From NCBI GenBank assembly GCA_015231595.1, contig JADGBH010000004.1, positions 1 through 64,000 of the forward strand: a stretch of DNA of 64,000 nucleotides, read 5' to 3'. The position numbers were made by a program, and so were the translations under genes. Position 1 is the first letter of the stretch. The number at the start of each line of letters is the position of its first letter. The notes beneath the pieces were generated by a model. It was not told the origin of the DNA and made no database searches. It saw nothing but the letters and a program-made list of their open reading frames with translations. Shown here piece by piece: positions 44,224 through 53,239 of this stretch. The stretch comes from Desulfobacterales bacterium. GTDB taxonomy: Bacteria; Desulfobacterota; Desulfobacteria; Desulfobacterales; JADGBH01.

Positions 44224-45783
44224 TTATTTTAACCATGTTTTAATAATATTTACTGTTTTTTCAATGTCTTCATTTGCAAGGGCTATTGCTTTTTGCTTTA
44301 CAGTCATTTCAACTTTAGGTGGAGTTTCTGTAGAATCAAATTCAGGCCTTTCACGATCTTCATAGCCTGTAGGAAGAAGCATAGGTTCTACTGAAGATTT
44401 AATTTCTTGAACGGATTTCATAAGCGGTTTAATTATAAAAAGGAATAAAAGTAATATTACAAATAAAGTAATCATTGTGCGTCCATATTCTCGCTTTAAT
44501 GCTACCCAATCGATACCTGCTGGCGTTAACATTTCCATATCATCCATATATGAAAATGGAAATGATTCTACTGTAATTTGGTCTTCTCGATCAGCGTTAT
44601 AGCCCATGGCAACTTGGACTATCTTTTTAAACTGGTCCATGTCATTCTGAGATCTTGCTACGAATTTTCGAACTTGATTACCATTCTCATCAGTTTCAGT
44701 TTTATAAGTACCGTCAATAACGGCTGATACAGAAAGACGCTTAATTTCAGCTACAGGTTTCGACGTTTTTCTAATAGTTTTGCTTATTTCATAATTTATT
44801 ATTTCATTTTGAACTTGATTTTTTTCAGTATTTTCATTTGCTCCACTTGGTTGAGCAATAGGATTTACAGATGAAACATTTGCAACCGGCGAATTTTTTT
44901 TATCGAAGTTTTCAATTACATTTTGTTTGCTTCTTACTACTTGAGCATCGGGGTCATAAATTTCTTCATTTGTATCAATTTGGTCAAAATTCATGTCAGC
45001 TGTAATTCTTACAATTGCTTTTCCTGGTCCAACAACCTTCTCAAGCATAGATTGAATACGCCTTGACATTGTCTGTTCAAAATTAAGTTTATAATCAAGT
45101 TGTGCATTGGCAAAGCTATCAGCTTCGTCTGGAGAGCCTTTTGATAAAATATTTCCATCAGTATCAACAACTGTAACCATATCTGGGGATAAACCTTCAA
45201 CAGAGTTTGATACAAGAAAAACTACAGCATTGACTTTATCTTTAGCGAGCTTTGTTCTTAATTTTAAAAGAACAGATGCTGATGGAGGCTTAGATTCTTC
45301 GATAAAGACTGATTCTTTAGAAAGAACGATCATAACTCTTGCGTCTTCAATTTCTTTAAACTCTTTTATTGTTCTTGATAGTTCACCTTGAAGCGCCCTT
45401 TGATAATTTAATTTTTGAACAAACTCAGTTGTTCCGAAGTCAGTTTTATCAAAAATTTCAAAGCCTACATGTTTACCTTGTGGAAGCCCGGCTGTCGCTA
45501 AAGCCATTCTTGTTTCATATAATCGATCAGATGGAACAGAAATTAAAGATCCTCCACCTCCGACTTCATAGGGTATTTTAGATTCTTTTAATTTTTCAAC
45601 GATCTGTCCAGCATCTTCTGGGCTTAAGCCACCATAAAGAGTTTGATAATCAACTTTACTTGCTACCATGAACATCCATGCAAACCCTGCAATTAATACT
45701 ACTACTACGCTAATAATTGCAATCTTTTTTGAAGTAGGAATGTTTTTATATATATTAACGAATTGTTCAATTATAGGGTTCAT
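44224..45783 (-). CDS. fliF: Flagellar MS-ring protein FliF
   Basis: The 519-residue protein has two membrane helices, one near residue 25 (AIISVVVVLIAGFAWMF) and one near 435 (TMITLFVILLLFLFIIKPL), with the ring-building periplasmic region between them (VDYQTLYGGLSPEDAGQIVE; QRALQGELSRTIKEF). The C-terminal cytoplasmic tail should bind FliG. The position between fliE and fliG is the usual one. Confidence 0.95.
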   Translation of the reverse strand: MNPIIEQFVNIYKNIPTSKKIAIISVVVVLIAGFAWMFMVASKVDYQTLYGGLSPEDAGQIVEKLKESKIPYEVGGGGSLISVPSDRLYETRMALATAGLPQGKHVGFEIFDKTDFGTTEFVQKLNYQRALQGELSRTIKEFKEIEDARVMIVLSKESVFIEESKPPSASVLLKLRTKLAKDKVNAVVFLVSNSVEGLSPDMVTVVDTDGNILSKGSPDEADSFANAQLDYKLNFEQTMSRRIQSMLEKVVGPGKAIVRITADMNFDQIDTNEEIYDPDAQVVRSKQNVIENFDKKNSPVANVSSVNPIAQPSGANENTEKNQVQNEIINYEISKTIRKTSKPVAEIKRLSVSAVIDGTYKTETDENGNQVRKFVARSQNDMDQFKKIVQVAMGYNADREDQITVESFPFSYMDDMEMLTPAGIDWVALKREYGRTMITLFVILLLFLFIIKPLMKSVQEIKSSVEPMLLPTGYEDRERPEFDSTETPPKVEMTVKQKAIALANEDIEKTVNIIKTWLK

Positions 45784-45847
45784 TGTTTTATCGTCCGTTT
45801 AATTTATATTACTTATTATCTGTTAATTTTTTTATTACACAAACTTC

Positions 45848-46144
45848 TTATACCTGCATTCTCATTACTTCTTTATAGGCTTCAAGCACTTTATTTTTCA
45901 TTTGAACAAAAAGCCTTAAAGATATATCCGCCTTTTGCATTGTTAGCATTCCTTCATGAATATCTTTGTCACCATTTATGACTTGCTCAATTGCCTTATT
46001 TGATTCATGTTCATTAATATTTACTTCATTTAAAGAATTTTTTAGTCTGTCAAAAAAACTAATTTCTCCTTGAGAATCGTTTGGCTTTATGCTTTTGTTT
46101 AAGGGCTTTATAAAAGAATTATTTATGCTGGTTATAGTTTCCAT
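45848..46144 (-). CDS. fliE: Flagellar hook-basal body protein FliE
   Basis: The 98-residue rod adaptor joins the MS ring to the rod. The C-terminal half is typical: SFFDRLKNSLNEVN, then ISLRLFVQMKNKVLEAYKEV and MRMQV at the end. AAAGGAG lies eight bases before the ATG. It follows flgC after 29 bases. Confidence 0.92.
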   Translation of the reverse strand: METITSINNSFIKPLNKSIKPNDSQGEISFFDRLKNSLNEVNINEHESNKAIEQVINGDKDIHEGMLTMQKADISLRLFVQMKNKVLEAYKEVMRMQV

Positions 46145-46173
46145 AGTTATTTCTCCTTTATGACTATTAAGAA

Positions 46174-46620
46174 TTATTTACCTATTTCAAGGGCTTTTAA
46201 TATCATGCTTTTTGTATTGCTAATTACTGTTACATTTGCATCATAAGCTCTTCTCGCGAGTATCATATCTGTCATTTCTGTCAAATGATTAACATTAGGC
46301 ATAGCTACATAACCTGTTTGAGGGTCAGCGTCAGGATGATCTGGATTATGAACAAGTACAAAATCTTCTTGGGATCTCACTATTTCAGATACTTTGACTC
46401 CATCACCACTACTTTGCTCTTTTCTAATTGTATTTAGCGTAGATTTAAAATCGTTATTAGTTGGAGATGATTCAAAAACTACCATTTTTCTTCTATAGGG
46501 ACCTCCTTCCTTAGTTCTTGTGGTTTCAGAATTAGCAAGATTTTCAGAAATAACGCTGAGTTTTACCCTATTTGCTTGGAGAGCACTTTTGCTTATATCA
46601 AGTGAATCTAAAAGCTTCAT
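46174..46620 (-). CDS. flgC: Flagellar proximal rod protein FlgC
   Basis: The 148-residue rod protein has the N-terminal flagellar rod motif VISENLANSETTRTKEGGPY, the segment HPDADPQTGYVAMPNV and the C-terminal helix MILARRAYDANVTVISNTK. AAGGAGG precedes the ATG, which overlaps the flgB stop codon by one base (TAATG). Confidence 0.95.
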   Translation of the reverse strand: MKLLDSLDISKSALQANRVKLSVISENLANSETTRTKEGGPYRRKMVVFESSPTNNDFKSTLNTIRKEQSSGDGVKVSEIVRSQEDFVLVHNPDHPDADPQTGYVAMPNVNHLTEMTDMILARRAYDANVTVISNTKSMILKALEIGK

Positions 46621-47003
46621 TATCTTCCTCCTTCTGTTATCGCATGTTTAACCATAGTCATTTTTCTTAAAAGCATTTCAACAGTAGATCTATACATAAT
46701 GTTATTTTCAAGTAAATTGGACATTTCCTTATCAATATCTACGGTATCATTTGTTCCATTGTCAGATATAACTGTTTTATGAAAACTGTCTATTGATTGA
46801 AAGTGTTTATTATTAGTTCTGTAAAGATTTCCACTTGGATTTTGTAATTCTTTTTCCAAAGTTTTTTTAAAATCCAGATCTTTTGGTTTATAGCCTACTG
46901 TATCCATGTTGGCGATATTGCCGGAGATGATCTTATTTCTTTGGGATAGTATATTAAGGGCTTTTTCCATTATATTATAAGTGCTGTCAAATGTTTCTGG
47001 CAT
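46620..47003 (-). CDS. flgB: Flagellar proximal rod protein FlgB
   Basis: The 127-residue rod protein has the motif IISGNIANMDTVGYKPKDLD and a C-terminal helix NNIMYRSTVEMLLRKM. AAGGAGG lies ten bases before the ATG. It is the first gene of the flagellar operon and follows a predicted sigma-54 promoter at 47071-47086. Confidence 0.95.
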   Translation of the reverse strand: MPETFDSTYNIMEKALNILSQRNKIISGNIANMDTVGYKPKDLDFKKTLEKELQNPSGNLYRTNNKHFQSIDSFHKTVISDNGTNDTVDIDKEMSNLLENNIMYRSTVEMLLRKMTMVKHAITEGGR

Positions 47004-47070
47004 GTTTTCCGCCCTCCTTAAATTTTAAGGTTTTTAAAATTTTTCATGTCAATTTATGCATAAATTTTAA

Positions 47071-47086
47071 AGCAATAATTATACCC
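47071..47086 (-). promoter_or_regulatory. Sigma-54 promoter of the flgB operon
   Basis: On the minus strand the sequence is GGGTATAATTATTGCT: GG, ten bases, GC, with TTGCT intact at the -12 element; only the first base of TGG differs. It lies in the 94-base gap between the sigma-54 activator gene and flgB and would give a leader of about 55 bases. Confidence 0.6.
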
Positions 47087-47097
47087 AAATTTATATA

Positions 47098-48459
47098 TTA
47101 AATTTTTTCTTTATATTCATTTAATTTGTTACGCAGGGTTCTTACGCTTATTCCTAATATTTTTGCGGCATGGGTTCTATTTCCTTTTGTTTTATCAAGG
47201 GTATGAAAAATTAATTTTTTTTCAACCTCCCACAACTGGCCATGCATCATATCATCAGGTATATTTGAGATCTCTTCCAGATTTTCTGTTTCTTCTTCAA
47301 AGTCAATATCTTCAAGAAATAGATTTTCTGGCCTTATTGAATTTCCGTCTGAAAGTAAAACAGCTCGATGGATAATATTTTCGAGTTCTCTGACATTGCC
47401 TGAAAAGTTAAGGGATTGAAGTTTTTTTGAGGTTTCTTTGGTCAAGATTTTGACATTTCGTCCATCAATTTTGTTATACTTCTCAATAAAATAATAAGCA
47501 AGCCATTCAATGTCATCAATCCGTTCCCTTAGTGGTGGAATTTTGATAGGGATGACATTAAGCCTAAAATAAAGATCGTCTCTAAATTCCCCTTTTTTAA
47601 TTAATTCTTTTATATCTCTATTTGTGGTTGCAATAATTCTTACATCAATTTTTATAGGGTATTTACTTCCAATTCTATCAACTTCATTTTCTTGAAGAAC
47701 CCTAAGAAGTTTGGATTGGAGGTTATATTGCATTTCTGTTATTTCATCTAAAAGTAGAGTGCCTGAGTCAGCTAATTCAAACTTGCCAGCTTTTTTTGAT
47801 ATAGCTCCAGTGAATGCTCCTTTTTCATATCCAAATAACTCGCTTTCTAAAAGGGATTCAGGAATAGCAGCGCAATTTACTGCTATAAATGGTTTATTTT
47901 TTCTATTGCTATGATAATGAATATACTTTGCAAAAAGTTCTTTTCCAGTTCCGCTTTCTCCTTGGATAAGCACAGATGCTTTACTTGGAGCTATCTGTTT
48001 TGCTAAGGATAAAAGCTTAAGAATTCCGCTATTTTTTGTTATTATTTCAACACAATCAGATTTTACTTCAATTATTTTTTTATGTTCTTCGCTTCTGATT
48101 ACAACACTTTCCACAAGGAGAGCCAATTGATCAAAGTCTAAAGGTTTAGTCAAGAAATCATAGGCTCCAGCTTTCATAGCCATTACTGCGTCATCAACCG
48201 ATACGTTATCTGAAACAAAAATAGTTTTAATATCTTTGTTTTGAAGGGAAATGTTATCTAAAAGATTTAAACCATCTAATCCTGGCATATTAAAATTTGA
48301 TATAATTAATTTTAAAGGAGCGGATTTTACATTTTTTAAGGCATCATCACTGTCATAGGCTGTGATAACTTGGTAATTTAAGTTTCTCAAAAAATTGGTA
48401 ATACTGTCCCTGTCTTGTTGATTACTTTCAGCTACGAGTATTAATTGATATGATTCCAT
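47098..48459 (-). CDS. FleQ/FlgR-like sigma-54 activator with degenerate receiver
   Basis: The 453-residue protein has a receiver-like domain, AAA+ domain and Fis-type helix-turn-helix (GNRTHAAKILGISVRTLRNK). The AAA+ part is canonical: GESGTGKELFAKYIHYHSN, ELFGYEKGAFTGA and GTLLLDEITE. In the receiver the phospho-acceptor Asp is replaced by Asn55 (IISNFNMPGLDG), and the acidic pair is reduced (VAESNQQD), so it should not be phosphorylated in the usual way. This resembles FleQ of Pseudomonas, which also has an inactive receiver. The gene lies just upstream of the flgB operon, whose sigma-54 promoter it probably activates. The start has no clear ribosome binding site. Confidence 0.9.
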   Translation of the reverse strand: MESYQLILVAESNQQDRDSITNFLRNLNYQVITAYDSDDALKNVKSAPLKLIISNFNMPGLDGLNLLDNISLQNKDIKTIFVSDNVSVDDAVMAMKAGAYDFLTKPLDFDQLALLVESVVIRSEEHKKIIEVKSDCVEIITKNSGILKLLSLAKQIAPSKASVLIQGESGTGKELFAKYIHYHSNRKNKPFIAVNCAAIPESLLESELFGYEKGAFTGAISKKAGKFELADSGTLLLDEITEMQYNLQSKLLRVLQENEVDRIGSKYPIKIDVRIIATTNRDIKELIKKGEFRDDLYFRLNVIPIKIPPLRERIDDIEWLAYYFIEKYNKIDGRNVKILTKETSKKLQSLNFSGNVRELENIIHRAVLLSDGNSIRPENLFLEDIDFEEETENLEEISNIPDDMMHGQLWEVEKKLIFHTLDKTKGNRTHAAKILGISVRTLRNKLNEYKEKI

Positions 48460-48486
48460 AATAATATTTTAATACTTTATCTGGAT

Positions 48487-50952
48487 TTATATTCCTTTTG
48501 TGTATTTATTAGCTTTCTCTTTGAGCTGCATTTCCCGGATTTTTTCTTTAGCAAGAGTAGCCCACATGGAATCGTTTAAGGCAGCGATATCCGTATAAAT
48601 TTTATAAGCTTTATCAAAATCTTTAGCTTTATAGTATGCTTCTCCTTCCATAAAAAGCATATCATCGGTTGCTTTATCTTTTTCAGCAAATTTGATAGCT
48701 TTTTCAAAAGCATCTGCAGCTTTTAGGTATTCAGGTATTTCCATGTATATTTGACCTAATTCTTTATAAGATTTATTAATGGTGCTAAAATTAATATCTT
48801 TAGCAGATACTAAAATATTTAACGCATTTTCTATCGTTGAAGCGTTTTTTGCTTTATCTCCCATTTCACGATAAACCTTTGCAATTTTAAATAAGACTTC
48901 AGATTTATCTTCATTATTTTTAATTTTATTTATGGCGGATTCATAATATGAAATTGTTTCATTAAATTCTTTCTTATCAAAAAATATATCCCCTAATCTT
49001 GTTAAGGAAGCAACAGTTTTTTTACCTTTTGGATATAGTTTTATGTAATCTTTAATAGTTTTTACAGCGTCATCTATTTTTCCTGATTCATGCAGTGAAA
49101 CTCCAAGGTTGAAAATAAGGCTTTCAGGAATCTTGTCTTTTTCGTAAAGTTCATAAGCTTTTTTAAAGTTATCTGCTGCATTAGGAAAGACTTCTACATT
49201 GAAATAGGCATTCCCGACTAAGAAAAAAATATCTGGATTTTCAAAATAATAAAATAATTTTTTATCTTTTTCGTAATTAGATATTATATTTAAGTAATTC
49301 CCTTTTTTTAGATGGTCTTGAAAAAGAGAGTTATAAGATTCTCCTAAAAGATAATAAGCTTCTTTTTTTAAATCATCGATGCCTTTTAGAATAAGATCCT
49401 TTAAAAGAGCTATAGCCTTTTCGTCTCTTCCATCTTTATGGAAAAGTCCAGCGAGTTTTATCATAGCAAGCCTGGACATTGGGTTATCAGGGTAATTCCA
49501 TATTATTGTGTCATAAATATTTTCTTTTTCAGACGGCTGGGAAAAATTATCAGCTATTCTAAGAAGACTAATTAAAGAGCCATCTTTTCCTTTATATTTT
49601 TCAGCAACAAGTTTATATATTTTTTTAGCGTTATCGTATTGTTTTTGTTCTAAATAGGTATCTGCAATTTTAGTTAAAACAAGGTCTTGATTTTCTAATT
49701 TAGGAAACAAGTTATAAGCGTTGGTTAAGTATTCTCGTGCTTTTTCGTAATTTTCTGTCTGATAAAAACTATTACCAATCAAGACGAGAAAATCTGGAGA
49801 TTTATAAGCCCTATTAGGCTCTTTTTTTAAAACTTCAGATAAAAGTTTTAGAGCTTCATTAAAATTATTCTTTTTATACATAGCTCTTGCAAGTTCAACT
49901 TTGGCATCAATAATTATAGGCTCTTCAGGATAAAGGGAAATAATATTTTTAAATATAGTGATAGCGTTATCATTATCATTTTTATATAAATATATCTTAC
50001 CTTGTTCATATAAAACTTCAGACATACCAGGATAGCTTTTAAATTTTTCAATAATTAATTTTAAATAAGCTCTTGCTTCGTCATAGTCTTTTAGCAAGGC
50101 GTATATTTTTCCTATGTTAGCTATGCCGTAGGGATAATATCTTGATGATGGGTACAATCCGTTTGCATCTTTAAAAAGGTTTATCGCCGCAAGATATTTA
50201 TCAATATCTCCAGATTCATTAGCCTTAAGAACAGAGTAAGCTTTCAAAAAATGCGCTTTTTCAAGACATGCGTCCTTACCTGTGATTTGAAAAAATCTGT
50301 TTATAATTATTAGAGCGTCTTCCCACATATTTTTTTTGCAAAAATCAAGGGCAGAAAGTATATGCTGCTGATCATTACAATTTGGATCTTTCATCATTTC
50401 TGAAACGAGATGATCTATTTGAGCTATTTCTTTTTTATCATTTTTATCTGATAATTGTTCTTCTTTTTTTGCTAAAATATCGTCTTTTTGATCAGTATTA
50501 GTAGTTTGAGGGGCTGGAGATTTTTCAATCTCCTTTTTCGTATTATTTTTAGGTTTATTATCATTTCCAATAAAATAAATTACAAGAGAATTATCCTTCC
50601 ACGCTGAATTTATTTTCTTCACATCTTCTTTAGTATTTATAATAAAGCTAATTACTTCATTACTTAGTTTATCTACACTCAAATTTTTTATAAAGTCAGC
50701 TTCTCCAGTAATTTTAAAATCTTCAGCAAGGGTTACGTTTTGAAAGGCGGTTAATATTTCTTTTTTATCAATTTGAATTATTCTATATGGAGAATTCGAA
50801 CTAAGAAATATGGTTATTTTATTCGGATTTTTTTCTTTAATTATGTTTTTTATAACTTGAGCTGCACAAAAACTTTCAGAGGTAGTCAAGAAAATGACTA
50901 TGAATGCAAATAAATTAAAAATTTTATTTATGGTGGTATTCATAAGAACCAT
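48487..50952 (-). CDS. Exported TPR-repeat protein
   Basis: The 821-residue protein has an N-terminal signal peptide (IFNLFAFIVIFLTTSESFCA). An AMIN-like region of about 100 residues follows (IKNLSVDKLSNEVISFIINT), then a charged linker, then at least a dozen TPR units from about residue 220 to the end (for example YEQGKIYLYKNDNDNAITIF and LGDIFFDKKEFNETISYYES). It is probably periplasmic and serves as a scaffold. The gene lies 27 bases upstream of the flagellar activator on the same strand, which hints at a role in motility or envelope assembly. ATG at 50952 or the in-frame ATG three codons later may start it. Confidence 0.8.
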   Translation of the reverse strand: MVLMNTTINKIFNLFAFIVIFLTTSESFCAAQVIKNIIKEKNPNKITIFLSSNSPYRIIQIDKKEILTAFQNVTLAEDFKITGEADFIKNLSVDKLSNEVISFIINTKEDVKKINSAWKDNSLVIYFIGNDNKPKNNTKKEIEKSPAPQTTNTDQKDDILAKKEEQLSDKNDKKEIAQIDHLVSEMMKDPNCNDQQHILSALDFCKKNMWEDALIIINRFFQITGKDACLEKAHFLKAYSVLKANESGDIDKYLAAINLFKDANGLYPSSRYYPYGIANIGKIYALLKDYDEARAYLKLIIEKFKSYPGMSEVLYEQGKIYLYKNDNDNAITIFKNIISLYPEEPIIIDAKVELARAMYKKNNFNEALKLLSEVLKKEPNRAYKSPDFLVLIGNSFYQTENYEKAREYLTNAYNLFPKLENQDLVLTKIADTYLEQKQYDNAKKIYKLVAEKYKGKDGSLISLLRIADNFSQPSEKENIYDTIIWNYPDNPMSRLAMIKLAGLFHKDGRDEKAIALLKDLILKGIDDLKKEAYYLLGESYNSLFQDHLKKGNYLNIISNYEKDKKLFYYFENPDIFFLVGNAYFNVEVFPNAADNFKKAYELYEKDKIPESLIFNLGVSLHESGKIDDAVKTIKDYIKLYPKGKKTVASLTRLGDIFFDKKEFNETISYYESAINKIKNNEDKSEVLFKIAKVYREMGDKAKNASTIENALNILVSAKDINFSTINKSYKELGQIYMEIPEYLKAADAFEKAIKFAEKDKATDDMLFMEGEAYYKAKDFDKAYKIYTDIAALNDSMWATLAKEKIREMQLKEKANKYTKGI

Positions 50953-51292
50953 CTTTAGAATTTAGGATTGTAATGAAGGCTAATTTAAGTTTCTTATTAG
51001 CATAAATGTATCTCAAGAAAAAATCAAACAATACTAATTAGAACATTTATTCAACATTTATGCCAGTTTTTTTGATGAGAGAACAGATTTATGCATGGTG
51101 TAGAATAAAATAAAATATTCAGTTCGGACTAACAATTGACATTCAATTCAGTTGATTAAGGCTAAAAGTAAAGGTTAATTGTAATTTTTATATCTTAAAA
51201 TAGAAATGGCGTGTCATTACCTTAACAGAACACTACACAAAAGAATTTAATTCCCAGATCTAATGGTATTCTCTGTAAAAGCTAAAATATAG
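50953..51292. other. Non-coding region between TPR and PilZ genes
   Basis: The 340-base stretch has no open frame with coding character and no clear hairpin terminator. It must contain the promoter of the TPR-activator unit and the 3' end of the PilZ transcript, but I see no convincing -24/-12 or -35/-10 pair on the minus strand. Confidence 0.4.
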
Positions 51293-53002
51293 CTACCAGT
51301 TCAAATAAAAAGAAAGCGCTTTATCAGATGGATCTTCTCCAATAAACTCACACCCAGCATAATTTTGATTTATGTGACATACAATAACTTTTTTACGAAT
51401 TTTAGAACGATTATTATCGTTTAAGGCAAATTTTATATTAATTTTTTCGCCTTTTTTGAGCTTATTTTTATTAAAAGTTATAAAGCCTATACCTCCAGTA
51501 GATATATTTTTTACAATAATTTTATCCCATTCTTGATTAGGAGGAAATTTAGCGTAGATGCCTTCGAAATTAACATTTTTTCTCCTTGATTTTCTAAATT
51601 CAAGCTTAACTGCAAATTTATTTGAGCAAGGACAAATAGCTTCTAAAATAGCACCTTCACCTTCAATTTCTACTAAAGATATCGTTTTATCATTTAAGCA
51701 TCTTGGGCAAGCTATTTTAATTGTATTATCAAATTCTACAATTATATTTGAGGATATTTGCATTTCTGAATCGTTTAATCTGTTGCATATCCATTTTTCA
51801 TGATCTTCTGACTCATTAATGATATCAATAAGACTTACTTCTTCGTTTGATTCTGTAGATGCCAGCGAAGAGTCAGAAGTTGAAGGTTTATATTGCTTTT
51901 TTAATAGGAGGGATGAAGTTATTATATTAGCTGTGAATTTTATCAAAGAAAGTTCATCTTCTGTCCATTTTTTTTCACGATATGTTGAATCAACGCCTAT
52001 GATTCCAATAAGATTTTTTTCATAAACCATAGGTGCCGCTATAAAAGACTTACAGCCTTTCATGTGAAAATCTTCGATTTCGTAGCGATGTTCCATGGAA
52101 AGCTCATCAACATTTGAAACTTGGATAGTTTCAAATGATTTTAAAGATTCCATATGCCATGGAAATCTTTCTATTGAAAGACATTGTAGCCTTTCAAATT
52201 GAGCTTTAATGCCATCAGCTAACCACTCATGAGTTGCAGTTATTTCTTTTTCATTTTCATATAATAATATATAACTTCGTATAGAATTCGTAAACTGAGC
52301 CATTTCTCTGATAGTAGATAGAATTTTTTCATTGAATCCATTTATAATTCTTTCATTTGGATCAAATACTTCTGGCTGAGTATGTCCTCCTATAAAACGT
52401 TCAGCATATTTAAATATAATATTTTCGAACCTTTTTTTAAATTCAATGGATTCACCTGACGTTCTAAACCTTGATAAATTTGTTACAAAAAATTCTAATT
52501 TTTTATTTTCACCTTCGCCAAATACCATAAATTCTATTTCAACAGGTATTCGGTCACTTTTGGAATTAATCATTGTTATTTCGCAGGTCATCCATTTACA
52601 TTCATTGAGAACTTGCTGGCGGTATCTGAAAAAAAAGGGTTGACTGTCCTTCGGTATATAAAGGGAAACAGGTTTTCCTATTAAAGTTGCCTTATCTGAC
52701 ATAAGAAGATTTGCAGCTGCAAGATTTACTTGAGTTACAATACTGTTTTTATCAACGGAAAAATGTGCAATGGGAACTAAATCGTAAAATTTTTCAAATA
52801 AATCTTTGGAAGAGTCAATATTCTGTTTTAATTTGTCTATTTCTTTACTTTGTATGTCTATTTTATTTTGATTTGTGTTTATTTCGTGAATTAATTGCCG
52901 TATACCTTTTTCATTTAATTCATCTAAATTAATAACTTTCCATGCGATTGTATTATTTATAGTTGTTCTTATGTAGGCTGTTTTTTTCTTAGCTTCGTCC
53001 AA
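51293..53002 (-). CDS. PAS-GAF-PilZ signalling protein
   Basis: The 569-residue cytoplasmic protein has a coiled coil (about 30-70), a PAS domain (FYDLVPIAHFSVDKNSIVTQ; LLMSDKATLIGKPVSLYIP), a GAF domain (about 215-370, FIAAPMVYEKNLIGIIGVDS), a short Cys-containing segment (CPRCLNDKTIS) and a C-terminal PilZ domain. The PilZ motifs for cyclic-di-GMP are present: RKSRRKN (RxxxR) and NISTGGIGF (NxSxxG). It has no enzymatic domain, so it likely reads out c-di-GMP together with another ligand. TTG is the start, with GAGG seven bases upstream. A MITE-like element now separates it from the MshEN ATPase gene, which may once have been its operon partner. Confidence 0.85.
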   Translation of the reverse strand: MDEAKKKTAYIRTTINNTIAWKVINLDELNEKGIRQLIHEINTNQNKIDIQSKEIDKLKQNIDSSKDLFEKFYDLVPIAHFSVDKNSIVTQVNLAAANLLMSDKATLIGKPVSLYIPKDSQPFFFRYRQQVLNECKWMTCEITMINSKSDRIPVEIEFMVFGEGENKKLEFFVTNLSRFRTSGESIEFKKRFENIIFKYAERFIGGHTQPEVFDPNERIINGFNEKILSTIREMAQFTNSIRSYILLYENEKEITATHEWLADGIKAQFERLQCLSIERFPWHMESLKSFETIQVSNVDELSMEHRYEIEDFHMKGCKSFIAAPMVYEKNLIGIIGVDSTYREKKWTEDELSLIKFTANIITSSLLLKKQYKPSTSDSSLASTESNEEVSLIDIINESEDHEKWICNRLNDSEMQISSNIIVEFDNTIKIACPRCLNDKTISLVEIEGEGAILEAICPCSNKFAVKLEFRKSRRKNVNFEGIYAKFPPNQEWDKIIVKNISTGGIGFITFNKNKLKKGEKINIKFALNDNNRSKIRKKVIVCHINQNYAGCEFIGEDPSDKALSFYLNW

Positions 53003-53019
53003 TTTTTAACCTCAATATT

Positions 53020-53237
53020 ATAGTTTTTAAGAAAAGTAAATTTGAAAAAATTAAATAAACGTCGTAGGACGTCATTCCGGAGAAAATTGAAAAATGAATA
53101 TTTTTCAATTTTAATCCGGAATCCAGAATAAACGTCGTCATATTTTCTTGATTCCGGGTTAAAGTCAGAAAATCTAAACGATTTTCTGACTTTCCCCGGG
53201 ATGACGATAAATCCAAAATACTTTTCTTAAATACTGT
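53020..53237. mobile_element. MITE-like element, copy 1 (uninterrupted)
   Basis: The 218-base non-coding element has imperfect 19-base terminal inverted repeats (ATAGTTTTTAAGAAAAGTA at the left; the complement of ACAGTATTTAAGAAAAGTA at the right). Inside are several palindromes, including a 14-base perfect stem (53161-53174 with 53180-53193). A second copy lies at 62327-62661 in the opposite orientation. It fills the gap between the stop codon of the PilB-like gene and the ribosome binding site of the PilZ gene. It has no transposase and must be moved by an enzyme encoded elsewhere. Confidence 0.8.
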
Positions 53238-53239
53238 AG

